In this document: one piece after another, positions 16,807 through 24,382 of the stretch
Layout of the letters: every line of letters begins with the position of its first letter
Position numbering within the stretch: the stretch's first letter is position 1
Assembly: GCA_945859865.1 (NCBI GenBank)
Contig: CAMAOY010000007.1
Location: 1 to 40,607, forward strand
Length of the DNA: 40,607 bases
Direction: 5' to 3'
DNA from: Phenylobacterium deserti
GTDB lineage: Bacteria > Pseudomonadota > Alphaproteobacteria > Caulobacterales > Caulobacteraceae
The notes under the pieces: model-generated
What the model was told of the DNA's origin: nothing
The model's database searches: none
Seen by the model: the letters and a program-made list of their open reading frames with translations, nothing else
Made by a program: the position numbers and the translations under genes

Positions 16807-17901
16807 TCAGGATCGGACATACCGGCGACGGGCGCGGGCGCTGAGTCGCACGAGGCACTCGTGCGCGACGGTGTCGGTCGCCGTGGCCAGGTCGTCGATA
16901 GGCAGGTTGGCGCCCATGAGTTCGACCCGGTCGCCAGGCCGGGCGGGGGTGTCGCCGATCTCGATGGCCATGAGGTCCATGTTGACGATGCGGACCGGCC
17001 GCCGGGCACCGGCGAGCCAGGCCGAGCCACGGCCTCCGCCCCGGCGTAGCAACCCGTCGGCATAGCCGGCCGCCACGACTGCGACCCGGATGCGATGATC
17101 CAGCCTCAGGCCTGAACCATAGCCAAGCCATTCGCCGGCCTCGATAGTCCGCACATAGAGTATGGGGGCGTCCAGGGTCGCCACGGCCTCGATCCGCGGA
17201 TCTGGCCGCTCGAACGGTCCGCCGCCGAACAGGCTCACGCCAGGGCGGACCATGTCGAAGCGCCAGTCCGGACCGAGGAAGGCGCCTGCCGAGGCTGAGA
17301 GACTTGCGGGCAGGTCGGGAAACAGGCCCCGGGCCTGGCGAAACCGCTGGAGCTGAAGCGTATTGCGGGGGTGTTCCGGCGTTGCCGCCGAGCCCAGGTG
17401 GCTCATCAGCAGGACGGGGTTGAGGCCCCGGGCACCGTCTCGGGAGAGGTCCGACAGGGCGTCCTGCGACAGGCCCTGACGGTTCATGCCGGTGTCCACG
17501 TGGAGGCCGATCTCCAGCGGGCCGCCATCCGACGCCGCGCTCCGGGCTGCGGCAACCTGAACGGGGTCAGCCAGCATTGGCGTCAGGCCCGATTTCCGGA
17601 CCCGGTCCGTGGTGCCCGAAACGAGCCCGTCGAGCAGGTAGATCCGGGCGGGACGGGTAGGGCCCAGGCTCCGGCGGAGGGCTTCGCCTTCGTCCAGCCT
17701 CGCAACGAAGAAGGACCGCGCACCCGCGCTCCACAGGGCTTCCGAGGTCCGCTTCACGCCCAGTCCGTAGCCATCTGCCTTGACGACAGGAGCGACCTCT
17801 GCGCCTGCCGCGACGGTTTCAAGGGTCCCGAAGTTTCGGGCCAGGGCGGAAAGGTCGACGGTCAGTCGGGCGCGATGCGGCATGGCGACCGGGATACCCA
17901 A
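16807..17901 (-). CDS. alr: Alanine racemase
   Basis: A 364-aa PLP enzyme making D-alanine for peptidoglycan. The PLP lysine is Lys41 in VVKADGYGLG. HVDTGMNRQG, MSHLGSA and the C-terminal GYGSGL (catalytic Tyr) and NMDLMAIEI are all in place. The start is debatable: TTG 17901 has GAGAGG seven bases upstream, while ATG 17883 (MPHRARLTVDL) fits the family N-terminus but lacks a clear SD. I keep TTG. It sits between dnaB and radA, 128 nt after the dnaB stop; the gap holds a palindromic repeat. Confidence 0.93.
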   Translation of the reverse strand: MGIPVAMPHRARLTVDLSALARNFGTLETVAAGAEVAPVVKADGYGLGVKRTSEALWSAGARSFFVARLDEGEALRRSLGPTRPARIYLLDGLVSGTTDRVRKSGLTPMLADPVQVAAARSAASDGGPLEIGLHVDTGMNRQGLSQDALSDLSRDGARGLNPVLLMSHLGSAATPEHPRNTLQLQRFRQARGLFPDLPASLSASAGAFLGPDWRFDMVRPGVSLFGGGPFERPDPRIEAVATLDAPILYVRTIEAGEWLGYGSGLRLDHRIRVAVVAAGYADGLLRRGGGRGSAWLAGARRPVRIVNMDLMAIEIGDTPARPGDRVELMGANLPIDDLATATDTVAHECLVRLSARARRRYVRS

Positions 17902-17983
17902 TGCCAGACCTCTCGGCTAGCTCCTGTTCCGATAAGTGGGAACCGGTTTTAGGATCGAAACTGGATCTGACTTTTTGGTCTTG

Positions 17984-18030
17984 GAGCCTGTTTTGCCCCT
18001 TCAGGCGTTCCGCCTGAAGGGAACAGGCTC
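17984..18030. repeat. Large intergenic palindrome between dnaB and alr
   Basis: Outer arms GAGCCTGTT (17984-17992) and AACAGGCTC (18022-18030) enclose inner arms CCCTTCAGGCG (17997-18007) and CGCCTGAAGGG (18011-18021) with a TTC loop. That makes a 20-bp stem with one 4-nt bulge. The right arm ends on the last base of the dnaB stop codon. With the AT-richer segment at 17920-17980 (GGGAACCGGTTTT) it looks like an interspersed intergenic element as seen in alphaproteobacterial genomes. No T-run follows, so a plain terminator is unlikely. Confidence 0.7.
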
Positions 18031-19556
18031 TAGCGGATCTCGTACCGGCTTGGATCCCGGGCCAGGTTTCCGAACTTGGTGATTTCTTCTTTGTAGGACA
18101 GCCTGACCGTTCCGATCGGGCCATGACGCTGCTTACCGATGATGATCTCGGCCATGCCCGCCACCTTGTCCATGTTCTCTTGCCAGGTGAGGTGCTCCGC
18201 CGTTCCCTCGCGCGGCTCCAGGCGGCTGAGGTAGTAACTCTCCCGGTAGATGAACATCACCATGTCGGCGTCCTGCTCGATGGAGCCGGACTCCCGCAGG
18301 TCCGCCAGCTGGGGCTTCTTATCCTCCCGGTTCTCGACCTGTCGGGACAGCTGCGAGAGGGCGATGACGGGAACGTTCAGCTCCTTGGCCAGGGCCTTGA
18401 GGCTCTGGGTGATCATCGAGACTTCCTGGACCCGGTTCTCGTTCCGTTTGTCGCCCGAGGTGATCAGCTGGAGATAGTCGACGAAGATCGCATCCAGGCC
18501 ATGCTGGCGCTTCAGGCGCCGGGCCCGGGCGGTCAGCTTGGCGATGGAAAGGCCGCCGGTTGCGTCAATGTGCAGCGGCGCTTCCTGGATCTCGAGCGCC
18601 GCCTCGCGGATGCGGGCGAACTCCGAGGCGTCGATCTCTCCCTTGCGGAGCCGGTCGCTGGAGACCCCGGAGACCTCCGCCAGCAGGCGCATGGCCAGCT
18701 GCTCTGCCGACATTTCCAGGGAGAAGAAGGCGACGATGCCACCGGAAACCGTGCGCTTTGTGCCGTCGGGCTGCGGTTCCCAAGCGTAATGACGCGCCAT
18801 ATGAAAGGCGATGTTGGCTGCCAGCGAGGTCTTTCCCATCGAGGGACGCGCTGCGATGATAACCAGGTCAGAGGCATGCAGCCCGCCGATTTTCTGGTCG
18901 AGGTCGATCAGGCCGGTCGAGACGCCGGCAAGGCCCCCATCGCGCCGGTGCGCCTCGGCCGCCATCTCCAGGGCACCGCCCAGGGCATCCACGAAGGGGA
19001 TGAAACCCTGGGATGTCCCCCCAGTTTCCGCCAGCGTGTAGAGGCTCGACTCGGCCACCTCGATCTGGTCCATCGCCGACTGCGCGTCCTCGGGGGACTG
19101 TGCACGGACGGTGATTTCCCCGCCGATCCGGATCAGGTCCCGGCGGAGGGCCAGATCGTAGATGGCGCGAGCGTAGTCCGGGGCGTTGGCGGCCGGCGGG
19201 GCGCGGTCAATGAGGTCGGCGAAATAGCGGACGCCGCCAAGCGCCTCGAAGGCCGGGTCCCGGCTGAACTGCTCTGCCAGCAGGATGGGCTCAGCCAGCT
19301 GCCCCTTTCGGATCTGGGTCTGGACCGCGGTGAAGAGCCGCTGATGGAAGGGCTCGTAGAAGTGCCGGGCCTCAAGGTTGTCGCCCAGGCGCTCAAAGGC
19401 CGCGTTGTCGTAGAGCAGTGCGCCCAGCAGGGCCTGTTCGGCCTCCACGTTGGCCGGAGGGTGGGGCAGGTCCACGTCGTTGTGGGGGGAGATCAGGTCG
19501 AGAGCCGATGCGAGCGCCATCCCTTTAGGAGATCGCTTCGCAGGGGCTGGGGTCAA
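18030..19556 (-). CDS. dnaB: Replicative DNA helicase DnaB
   Basis: A 508-aa ring helicase. The N-terminal domain (about residues 30-135) begins PPANVEAEQALLGALLYDN. The RecA-like domain has Walker A ARPSMGKTSLA, FFSLEMSAEQLAMR, FVDYLQLI, the ALSQLSRQVE(N)R(E)DKKP segment and an Arg-finger region near the C-terminus. It unwinds DNA ahead of the replisome and recruits primase. The start is uncertain: TTG 19556 (MTPAPAKRS) is kept, and ATG 19520 (MALASALDL) is possible. Only 85 nt separate it from the upstream TonB receptor gene, which ends in its own terminator, so a dnaB promoter should lie in that gap. Confidence 0.97.
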   Translation of the reverse strand: MTPAPAKRSPKGMALASALDLISPHNDVDLPHPPANVEAEQALLGALLYDNAAFERLGDNLEARHFYEPFHQRLFTAVQTQIRKGQLAEPILLAEQFSRDPAFEALGGVRYFADLIDRAPPAANAPDYARAIYDLALRRDLIRIGGEITVRAQSPEDAQSAMDQIEVAESSLYTLAETGGTSQGFIPFVDALGGALEMAAEAHRRDGGLAGVSTGLIDLDQKIGGLHASDLVIIAARPSMGKTSLAANIAFHMARHYAWEPQPDGTKRTVSGGIVAFFSLEMSAEQLAMRLLAEVSGVSSDRLRKGEIDASEFARIREAALEIQEAPLHIDATGGLSIAKLTARARRLKRQHGLDAIFVDYLQLITSGDKRNENRVQEVSMITQSLKALAKELNVPVIALSQLSRQVENREDKKPQLADLRESGSIEQDADMVMFIYRESYYLSRLEPREGTAEHLTWQENMDKVAGMAEIIIGKQRHGPIGTVRLSYKEEITKFGNLARDPSRYEIR

Positions 19557-19575
19557 GGCGTCACCCGCCTCGATG

Positions 19576-19596
19576 CACAGGATTCCGCAGCCTGTG
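19576..19596. promoter_or_regulatory. Short inverted repeat upstream of dnaB
   Basis: CACAGG (19576-19581) and CCTGTG (19591-19596) form 6-bp arms 9 bp apart, just upstream of the dnaB start and after the receptor terminator. It could be an operator or part of the promoter, or it could be chance. Confidence 0.25.
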
Positions 19597-19597
19597 G

Positions 19598-19634
19598 AAA
19601 AGGGCCGCCGGGTCCGGTGAGACCGGACCCGGCG
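19598..19634 (-). terminator. Rho-independent terminator of the second TonB receptor gene
   Basis: CGCCGGGTCCGG and CCGGACCCGGCG (19606-19617 and 19623-19634) form a perfect 12-bp stem with a TGAGA loop. On the minus strand it is followed by GGCCCTTTT. It starts 7 nt after the receptor stop codon... reading leftward toward dnaB is not possible; it terminates transcription running right to left out of the receptor gene. Confidence 0.7.
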
Positions 19635-19641
19635 CGTCCCC

Positions 19642-22062
19642 CTACCAATTGTAGCTCAGGCGAGCGTAGACATAGCGGCCGTTGAAGCCAAAGGGCGAGA
19701 AGCCCGGGAAGGCGTTGGGGCCGTTGGTGTTGACCGTCACCGGGGTCCGGTTCGGATACTCGTCCAGGGCGTTGGTCACGCCCAGGGCCAGGCCGAGCCC
19801 GGCGTCGCTATTCCAGCGGGCTTCGACGTCCAGGAGGACGTGTTCGCCGACCGGGTAGTCGAGGGCGGGGTTGTTGCTCGGCGACAGCACGTCACCGTAA
19901 CGGGTCAGCTTGCCGGAGACCCCGAAGGGCCCTTGGGTCCAGTCCGCGTTCAGGACGTACTTGGAGGCGGGGGTACCCTCTTCGAAGGTCAGGCGGTTGG
20001 CGCGGTCGAACAGGGGCGGGGGAACCGGGAGGTTCTCCAGGACCGAGGTCTTCGGCACACCCGTCACGCTGGTGTCGTTGTAGTTGGCGGCACCGGTGAG
20101 ATCGAGTTGGCCGAGGGTGTCCAGGTCCCAGCGGTAGCGGGCGACGATGTCGATGCCCTTGGTCTCGGTGTCCACGCCGTTGATGAAGAAGCGCGCGGCG
20201 CCGAGCTGGGCGTTGCTGCCGGGCGGGTTGATCAGGCCGCAGATGGCCTGGGCCGTGGGCGTCCCCGACGGGTTGCACTGGATGTTCTCGGAGAGGACGA
20301 TCCGGTTGTTGATATCGATGCGGTAGGCGTCGACGGTGGCCTCGAAGCCGCCAGTCCGGAAGACCAGGCCCAGGGAGTAGTTCACCGAATCTTCAGGCTG
20401 CAGGGCCTTGCCGCCCAGCGACTTGGCCACGGCGCTGGTCGCCGGGAAGGTCCCGACCTCCACCGGCGTGCTGACCCCATTGACTGACAGGAAGTTCGTC
20501 GAGGTCGCCGTGAAGTACTGCTGCTGCAGGGCCGGGGCCCGGAAGCCGGTGGCCGCAGTGCCGCGAACGGCGATCATCTCGTTGAAGTCGTAGCGACCCG
20601 AGATCTTGCCAGTCGTCTTGGATCCGAAGTCCGAATAGTTCTCGTAGCGCACTGCGATGTCGACCCCGAAAGCGTCCGTCACCGGCAGGTCAAGATCGGC
20701 GTAGACCGACTGGGAGTTCCGGTCCTTGTCCACTTCGTTGCCGGGCTGGAAGCCGGGGAAGCCCTGGGAGCCCGCCGCCTTGCCGGCCACGCCACCAAAC
20801 ACCCACGAGGCGCGGTCGCCCTGGGTGATCTGGTAATGCTCGCGACGGTATTCCGCGCCGAGAGCGAGGTTGGCGGGCTTGGCGAGGCCGAAGTCCAGGG
20901 CCCGACGGCCGCCGACCTGGGCGACCAGCTGGTCGTACTGCATCTTGCCGGCGTCAAAGTCGGTGGGAGAGCCGACGCCCATGGAGGCGTTGACGGAATC
21001 CCGGACGCCGTAGTGGACCTGATTGAAGCCATAGACGAGGCCAGCATCGATTTCAAAGCCGCCCAGGGTCCCGCGGACGCCGCCGGCGGCGGTGTAGTCG
21101 TCAATGTCCGTCGTGATGAGGGGCAGGAAGCCGATCGGCCAGACCGCAGGTACGTTATTGGAGTTGTTGGCCAGCCGCGGGTTGGCGGCGCTATCCGTCT
21201 TGCGCTTCTGGTAACCGCCGAAGCCATAGAGCGACCAGTCGTCGTTGAGCGGCTTTCCGGCATTGCCGTAGACCGTGATCTGGTCGACCTGGGGATCGCC
21301 GAAGCGCGAGGTGACCTTTGTGGGCGTGATCCGCGGATCGAGGTCACCGCGGCTGGTCGGGTTGCGGAACAGGTACTCGCCGCTGACCGTCAGGAAGCCA
21401 TCCGAGCCCAGCTTCAGGCCCTGCCAGCCCGAGAGGGCGAAGGTCGGTCCGTCGGTCTTGTCGCGGCCCTGGAGATTGCGGGCGGTGCGGACGCGGGTGT
21501 CGTAGACGCCATAGGTCATGGAGGCCGAACCGCCCTCATCCGCCTCACGGAGGCGCATGTTGATCACGCCGGCGATGGCGTCCGAGCCGTACTGAGCCGA
21601 GGCACCGTCGCGAAGGACTTCAATCCGATCGACGGCCACCGTCGGAATGGCGTTCAGGTCGACGGCGGCCGAGCCGCGGCCGATCGAGCCGTTGACGTTG
21701 ACCAGGGCCGAAGCGTGGCGACGCATGCCGTTGATGAGGACAAGGGTCTGATCCGGGGCAAGGCCGCGCAGGGTGGCCGGGCGCACGCTGTCTGTGCCGT
21801 CTGTGATGGACGGGCGCGGGAAGGTGAGAGAGGGGGCGACAGCCGCCAGCGCGGCGGCCATTTCTGTCGTGCCCTGCCGGGTCAGGGCTTCCGTGGAGAT
21901 GACGTCGACAGGCGCCAGGGTCTCGAGGCGCGTACGGCCTTCGGTCCGGCTGCCGGTGACGACGAGTTCCTCGACGTCTCCGCCTGGGGCGGCGGCCTGG
22001 GCGGCACCAGCCAGAAGCGAGACAGCGGACACGGCCGCAAACAGGAAGGCGCGAGAGTTCAT
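19642..22062 (-). CDS. TonB-dependent outer-membrane receptor, substrate unknown
   Basis: About 806 aa from ATG 22062, with GGAAG seven bases upstream; the track start at 22110 adds residues before the signal peptide. The signal peptide (MNSRAFLFAAVSAVSLLAGAAQA) is followed by a TonB-box-like EELVVTGSR. The plug has ATLRGLAPDQTLVLINGMRRH, IGRGSAAVDLNAIP and VLRDGASAQYGSDAIAGVINM. The large barrel ends YARLSYNW, a typical aromatic C-terminus. It belongs to a common sphingomonad/caulobacter receptor group with GFRAPALQQQYF and VEVGTFPATS motifs. No neighbour suggests a ligand. A paired 7-bp repeat covers its promoter region (see separate entry). Confidence 0.9.
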   Translation of the reverse strand: MNSRAFLFAAVSAVSLLAGAAQAAAPGGDVEELVVTGSRTEGRTRLETLAPVDVISTEALTRQGTTEMAAALAAVAPSLTFPRPSITDGTDSVRPATLRGLAPDQTLVLINGMRRHASALVNVNGSIGRGSAAVDLNAIPTVAVDRIEVLRDGASAQYGSDAIAGVINMRLREADEGGSASMTYGVYDTRVRTARNLQGRDKTDGPTFALSGWQGLKLGSDGFLTVSGEYLFRNPTSRGDLDPRITPTKVTSRFGDPQVDQITVYGNAGKPLNDDWSLYGFGGYQKRKTDSAANPRLANNSNNVPAVWPIGFLPLITTDIDDYTAAGGVRGTLGGFEIDAGLVYGFNQVHYGVRDSVNASMGVGSPTDFDAGKMQYDQLVAQVGGRRALDFGLAKPANLALGAEYRREHYQITQGDRASWVFGGVAGKAAGSQGFPGFQPGNEVDKDRNSQSVYADLDLPVTDAFGVDIAVRYENYSDFGSKTTGKISGRYDFNEMIAVRGTAATGFRAPALQQQYFTATSTNFLSVNGVSTPVEVGTFPATSAVAKSLGGKALQPEDSVNYSLGLVFRTGGFEATVDAYRIDINNRIVLSENIQCNPSGTPTAQAICGLINPPGSNAQLGAARFFINGVDTETKGIDIVARYRWDLDTLGQLDLTGAANYNDTSVTGVPKTSVLENLPVPPPLFDRANRLTFEEGTPASKYVLNADWTQGPFGVSGKLTRYGDVLSPSNNPALDYPVGEHVLLDVEARWNSDAGLGLALGVTNALDEYPNRTPVTVNTNGPNAFPGFSPFGFNGRYVYARLSYNW

Positions 22063-22133
22063 GGGTATCTTCCGGGCAGAGAACGCGGGGAAAGCCCCGT
22101 CATTCAACATCTAGTGTGCGTCTGCCGTTTTCT

Positions 22134-22151
22134 ATGTCACTTAAATGTCAC
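22134..22151. promoter_or_regulatory. 7+4+7 direct repeat in the receptor promoter (OmpR/PhoB-type binding site)
   Basis: ATGTCAC, TTAA, ATGTCAC are exact 7-bp repeats 11 bp apart, the spacing used by OmpR/PhoB-family dimers, and the half-site resembles the Pho box CTGTCAT. It lies 72 nt upstream of the receptor ATG. Relative to the gene it is reversed (GTGACAT on the coding strand) and overlaps a possible -35 TTGTGAC and -10 CATAGAAA. The regulator is not identified. Confidence 0.45.
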
Positions 22152-22186
22152 AAAAGCGTATGTCGAGGGCGCTGGGCTTGGCGCAC

Positions 22187-22221
22187 TAAAAAGGGCGCGG
22201 AGCCATTCGGATCCGCGCCCT
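22187..22221 (-). terminator. Rho-independent terminator of the rpsF-rpsR-rplI operon
   Basis: AGGGCGCGGA (22192-22201) and TCCGCGCCCT (22212-22221) form a 10-bp stem with a 10-nt loop. On the minus strand it is followed by a TTTTT run, the classic form, 22 nt after the rplI stop. Confidence 0.85.
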
Positions 22222-22243
22222 CCTCGTCTTTGTGAAAGGCCGA

Positions 22244-22825
22244 TCAGCCTTCGTAATCGCCTTCTTGCTTGCCGGCGCCGCCCGCGAGCATGTCATGGGC
22301 GGTCTCTTCGGCCGCCGCCCGGTCTTCAGCGAACTGGGACTCGAGGATGTTCTCACCCCGGGCCTGACGCATGGCCTCGTCCTCGGACCGGGCGATGTTC
22401 AGGATGATGGTCACGGAGACTTCAGCGTGCAGCTTCACCTTCACCTCGTGGAGGCCGAGGGTCTTGATGGGCTTGTCCAGCACCACCATCGAGCGCTCGA
22501 CCTTGCCGCCGCCCGCATTGATGATGTCGGAGACGTCCCGGCCGCTGACCGAGCCGTAGAGCTGGCCGCTCTCACCCGCCTGGCGGATGAGGATGTAGGC
22601 GGTCCCATCCAGGGTTTCCCCGGAACCGGCAGCTTGTTCCCGGGTACGCTGGTTGCGGGCCTCGAGTTCGGCGCGCTGGGCCTCGAACACCTTCAGGCTC
22701 GACGCATTGGCGCGCAGGGCCTTGCCCCGGGGGAGGAGGAAGTTGCGGGCGAAACCGTCCTTGACGGTGACCACGTCGCCGAGGGCGCCGCGGCCTTCGA
22801 TCCGCTCCAGAAGAATAACCTTCAT
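22244..22825 (-). CDS. rplI: 50S ribosomal protein L9
   Basis: A 193-aa product. The N-terminal L9 domain is typical: MKVILLERIEGRGALGDVVTVKDGFARNFLLP. A long connecting helix follows (FEAQRAELEARN), then the C-terminal rRNA-binding domain with GQLYGSVSGRDVSDII and IKTLGLHEVKVKLHAEV. After about residue 150, where E. coli L9 ends, there is an acidic tail of about 40 residues (SEDEAMRQAR... AEDRAAAEE), a common alphaproteobacterial extension. L9 projects from the 50S stalk base and limits frameshifting. Last gene of the operon, 12 nt after rpsR, with GGAG as SD. Confidence 0.97.
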   Translation of the reverse strand: MKVILLERIEGRGALGDVVTVKDGFARNFLLPRGKALRANASSLKVFEAQRAELEARNQRTREQAAGSGETLDGTAYILIRQAGESGQLYGSVSGRDVSDIINAGGGKVERSMVVLDKPIKTLGLHEVKVKLHAEVSVTIILNIARSEDEAMRQARGENILESQFAEDRAAAEETAHDMLAGGAGKQEGDYEG

Positions 22826-22837
22826 GTTCGGATCTCC

Positions 22838-23101
22838 TTACTTCACGACATAGGGCAGAAGGGCGAGGAAGCGGGCGCGCTTGATGGCGCGAGCCAGTTC
22901 ACGCTGCTTCTTGGCCGACACGGCGGTGATGCGGGACGGCACGATCTTGCCGCGCTCGGAAATGTAGCGCTGCAGGAGCTTAACGTCCTTGTAATCGATC
23001 TTCGGAGCGCCGGCGCCCGAGAACGGGCAGACCTTGCGGCGGCGGAAGAAGGGGCGGCGGGCGGTCGCGGCGGGCGCGGCGGCTGCGGTTTCTTCGGTCA
23101 T
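22838..23101 (-). CDS. rpsR: 30S ribosomal protein S18
   Basis: An 87-aa product with the S18 core: [59 protein letters not shown] (recognised as a whole). The N-terminal 17 residues are an Ala-rich extension ([11 protein letters not shown]). S18 forms a dimer with S6 on the 16S central domain. It lies 17 nt after rpsF with GGAGG upstream. Confidence 0.97.
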   Translation of the reverse strand: MTEETAAAAPAATARRPFFRRRKVCPFSGAGAPKIDYKDVKLLQRYISERGKIVPSRITAVSAKKQRELARAIKRARFLALLPYVVK

Positions 23102-23118
23102 GGGTTCGGCCTCCGGTC

Positions 23119-23484
23119 TCAGTACGAGTCGTCGCGACGGGGCTCGCGCTCGCGTTCGCGGTCGCGGCGGGCGAGGATCGGGGACAGCTCGAGATCGAGT
23201 TCCTCGACGCGGATGGTCATGAAGCGCAGCACGTCCTCATTGAGGGACAACTGCCTCTCCATTTCCTTGACGGCCGGGGCCGGGGAGTCGAGGGCGAGAA
23301 GAGAATAATGTCCCTTACGGTTCTTCTTGATCCGGAAGGTCAGGTTACGCAGGCCCCAGTACTCGATCTTGGCCACGGCACCGCCGTGTTCCTCGATAAC
23401 CGACTTGATCTGGTCGTTCAGGGCTTCGGCCTGCTGCGGCGAAATGTCCTGCCGTGAAATGACGACGTGCTCGTAGAGCGCCAT
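23119..23484 (-). CDS. rpsF: 30S ribosomal protein S6
   Basis: 121 aa from ATG 23484 ([15 protein letters not shown]), with AAAGGA just upstream; the track start at 23592 adds 36 non-conserved residues. The S6 ferredoxin-like fold is recognisable: [30 protein letters not shown] and [22 protein letters not shown]. The C-terminus is a short highly charged tail ([12 protein letters not shown]). S6 and S18 bind 16S rRNA together and, in many bacteria, their own leader mRNA. First gene of the operon; a leader of about 130 nt precedes it. Confidence 0.97.
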   Translation of the reverse strand: MALYEHVVISRQDISPQQAEALNDQIKSVIEEHGGAVAKIEYWGLRNLTFRIKKNRKGHYSLLALDSPAPAVKEMERQLSLNEDVLRFMTIRVEELDLELSPILARRDREREREPRRDDSY

Positions 23485-23615
23485 GTGTCCTTTATCCCAT
23501 TTGGAGGGCGGCGAGTCCTTCGGCGGGTAACCGGAGGATACGATGGATCTCGGGCTGGCGGACGGGGCTTTCCCGTCCCTTTGGCGCTCCAACCCGTGAC
23601 CGCCTTCCGTTGAAG
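23485..23615 (-). promoter_or_regulatory. Long rpsF leader, candidate S6:S18 autoregulatory RNA
   Basis: The untranslated leader is about 130 nt if the promoter below is right. It contains a perfect 7-bp hairpin (GGACGGG, AAAGC, CCCGTCC) and, nearer the start codon, TCCT and AGGA arms around CCG-containing loops. S6:S18 leader motifs with a bulged CCG are known in many phyla. I cannot fold it reliably by eye, so the assignment is tentative. Confidence 0.3.
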
Positions 23616-23621
23616 ACGCGG

Positions 23622-23650
23622 TCCTTAGAGGAAAGCGGGGCCGGGTGCAA
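23622..23650 (-). promoter_or_regulatory. Putative promoter of the ribosomal protein operon
   Basis: On the minus strand TTGCACC (23650-23644) is followed after 14 bp by TCTAAGGA (23629-23622). This partly matches the Caulobacter pattern TTGaCgS, 10-14 bp, GCTANAWC. It lies in the only sizeable gap upstream of rpsF. Confidence 0.4.
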
Positions 23651-23700
23651 GGAAGACGGGCGTCCTCTCCGGTTCCGGCCCCACGCGGACTTCGCGAGTC

Positions 23701-24267
23701 CTACTTCCGCTTGCCGGCCTTCCAGGCCTTGACGGCGCCGAGGGTCTGGTCGACGTGGTCATTGGGATTGAGGTTGTCGTAGGCGTGGATCACGGTGCCG
23801 TCGGGCGCGATCACGTAGGACACACGGCCCGAGAGGCCCGGCATCGACATTCCGTTCATGCTCATGGGGGCGTCGTAGCGCTTGGCGATTGCAGCGCCCG
23901 GATCCGCTGCCACGGGGAACTTGCCACCGCAGCTCTCGGTGTCCTTGGAGAACTCGGCGAGCCGCTCGAGCTTGCCGGAGGTGACGCCGATCACGGTCGC
24001 CCCATTGGCCTTGAATTCATCCACAGCCTCGGAGAACAGGTGCGCTTCGACATTGCATCCCGAGGTGTACGCAGACGGGAAGAAGTACAGGACCACGGGC
24101 CCCTTCTTCAGGCTGTCAGCCAGCTTGTAGGTGAAGGCATTGCCGGCCAGGTAGGCGGGGGCGCTGAAGTCCGGAGCCTTGGCACCATCAGCCAGTTTTG
24201 CGGCGGCGGGGGAGGCGGCGACGGCGATGGCCGCGACGGCGGTGGCAAGCAGGGCGTTACGAAGCAT
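23701..24267 (-). CDS. Periplasmic peroxiredoxin (AhpC/TSA family)
   Basis: A 188-aa product with a signal peptide of about 23 residues (MLRNALLATAVAAIAVAASPAAA). The thioredoxin-like domain has the peroxidatic site FFPSAYTSGC, with Thr68 and Cys71 in the P-x(3)-T-x(2)-C motif. A second Cys (TESCGGKFP) is placed as in BCP/PrxQ-like enzymes and could be the resolving one. It would reduce peroxides in the periplasm using an unknown thiol donor. Export of a peroxiredoxin is less usual than cytosolic forms but occurs in alphaproteobacteria. SD AGGAGGAAA before the ATG is near perfect, suggesting strong expression. Divergent from purC. Confidence 0.9.
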   Translation of the reverse strand: MLRNALLATAVAAIAVAASPAAAKLADGAKAPDFSAPAYLAGNAFTYKLADSLKKGPVVLYFFPSAYTSGCNVEAHLFSEAVDEFKANGATVIGVTSGKLERLAEFSKDTESCGGKFPVAADPGAAIAKRYDAPMSMNGMSMPGLSGRVSYVIAPDGTVIHAYDNLNPNDHVDQTLGAVKAWKAGKRK

Positions 24268-24333
24268 CGAATTTCCTCCTGGGCGGTCGAAACGACTGCC
24301 AAATCGCTTAGGGTTGGGCTACTGCACGGCGGT

Positions 24334-24352
24334 CGTCCGGTGGGTCCGGACG
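24334..24352. repeat. Short hairpin in the purC leader region
   Basis: CGTCCGG (24334-24340) and CCGGACG (24346-24352) with a 5-nt loop lie 31 nt before the purC start. They could be an mRNA leader hairpin or an operator; nothing further supports either. Confidence 0.3.
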
Positions 24353-24382
24353 GCGCGGAAATCACGCTGACCGGGATATAGG

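Noticed and set aside
19593-19602. TGTGGAAAA resembling a DnaA box next to dnaB
   Set aside because: One isolated degenerate match, lying in the terminator T-run; no cluster of boxes or AT-rich unwinding region.
18123-19685. 520-aa ORF on the plus strand
   Set aside because: Antisense to dnaB; composition is that of a shadow frame.
20836-22407. 523-aa ORF on the plus strand
   Set aside because: Antisense to the TonB receptor and crosses its promoter and the rplI terminator.
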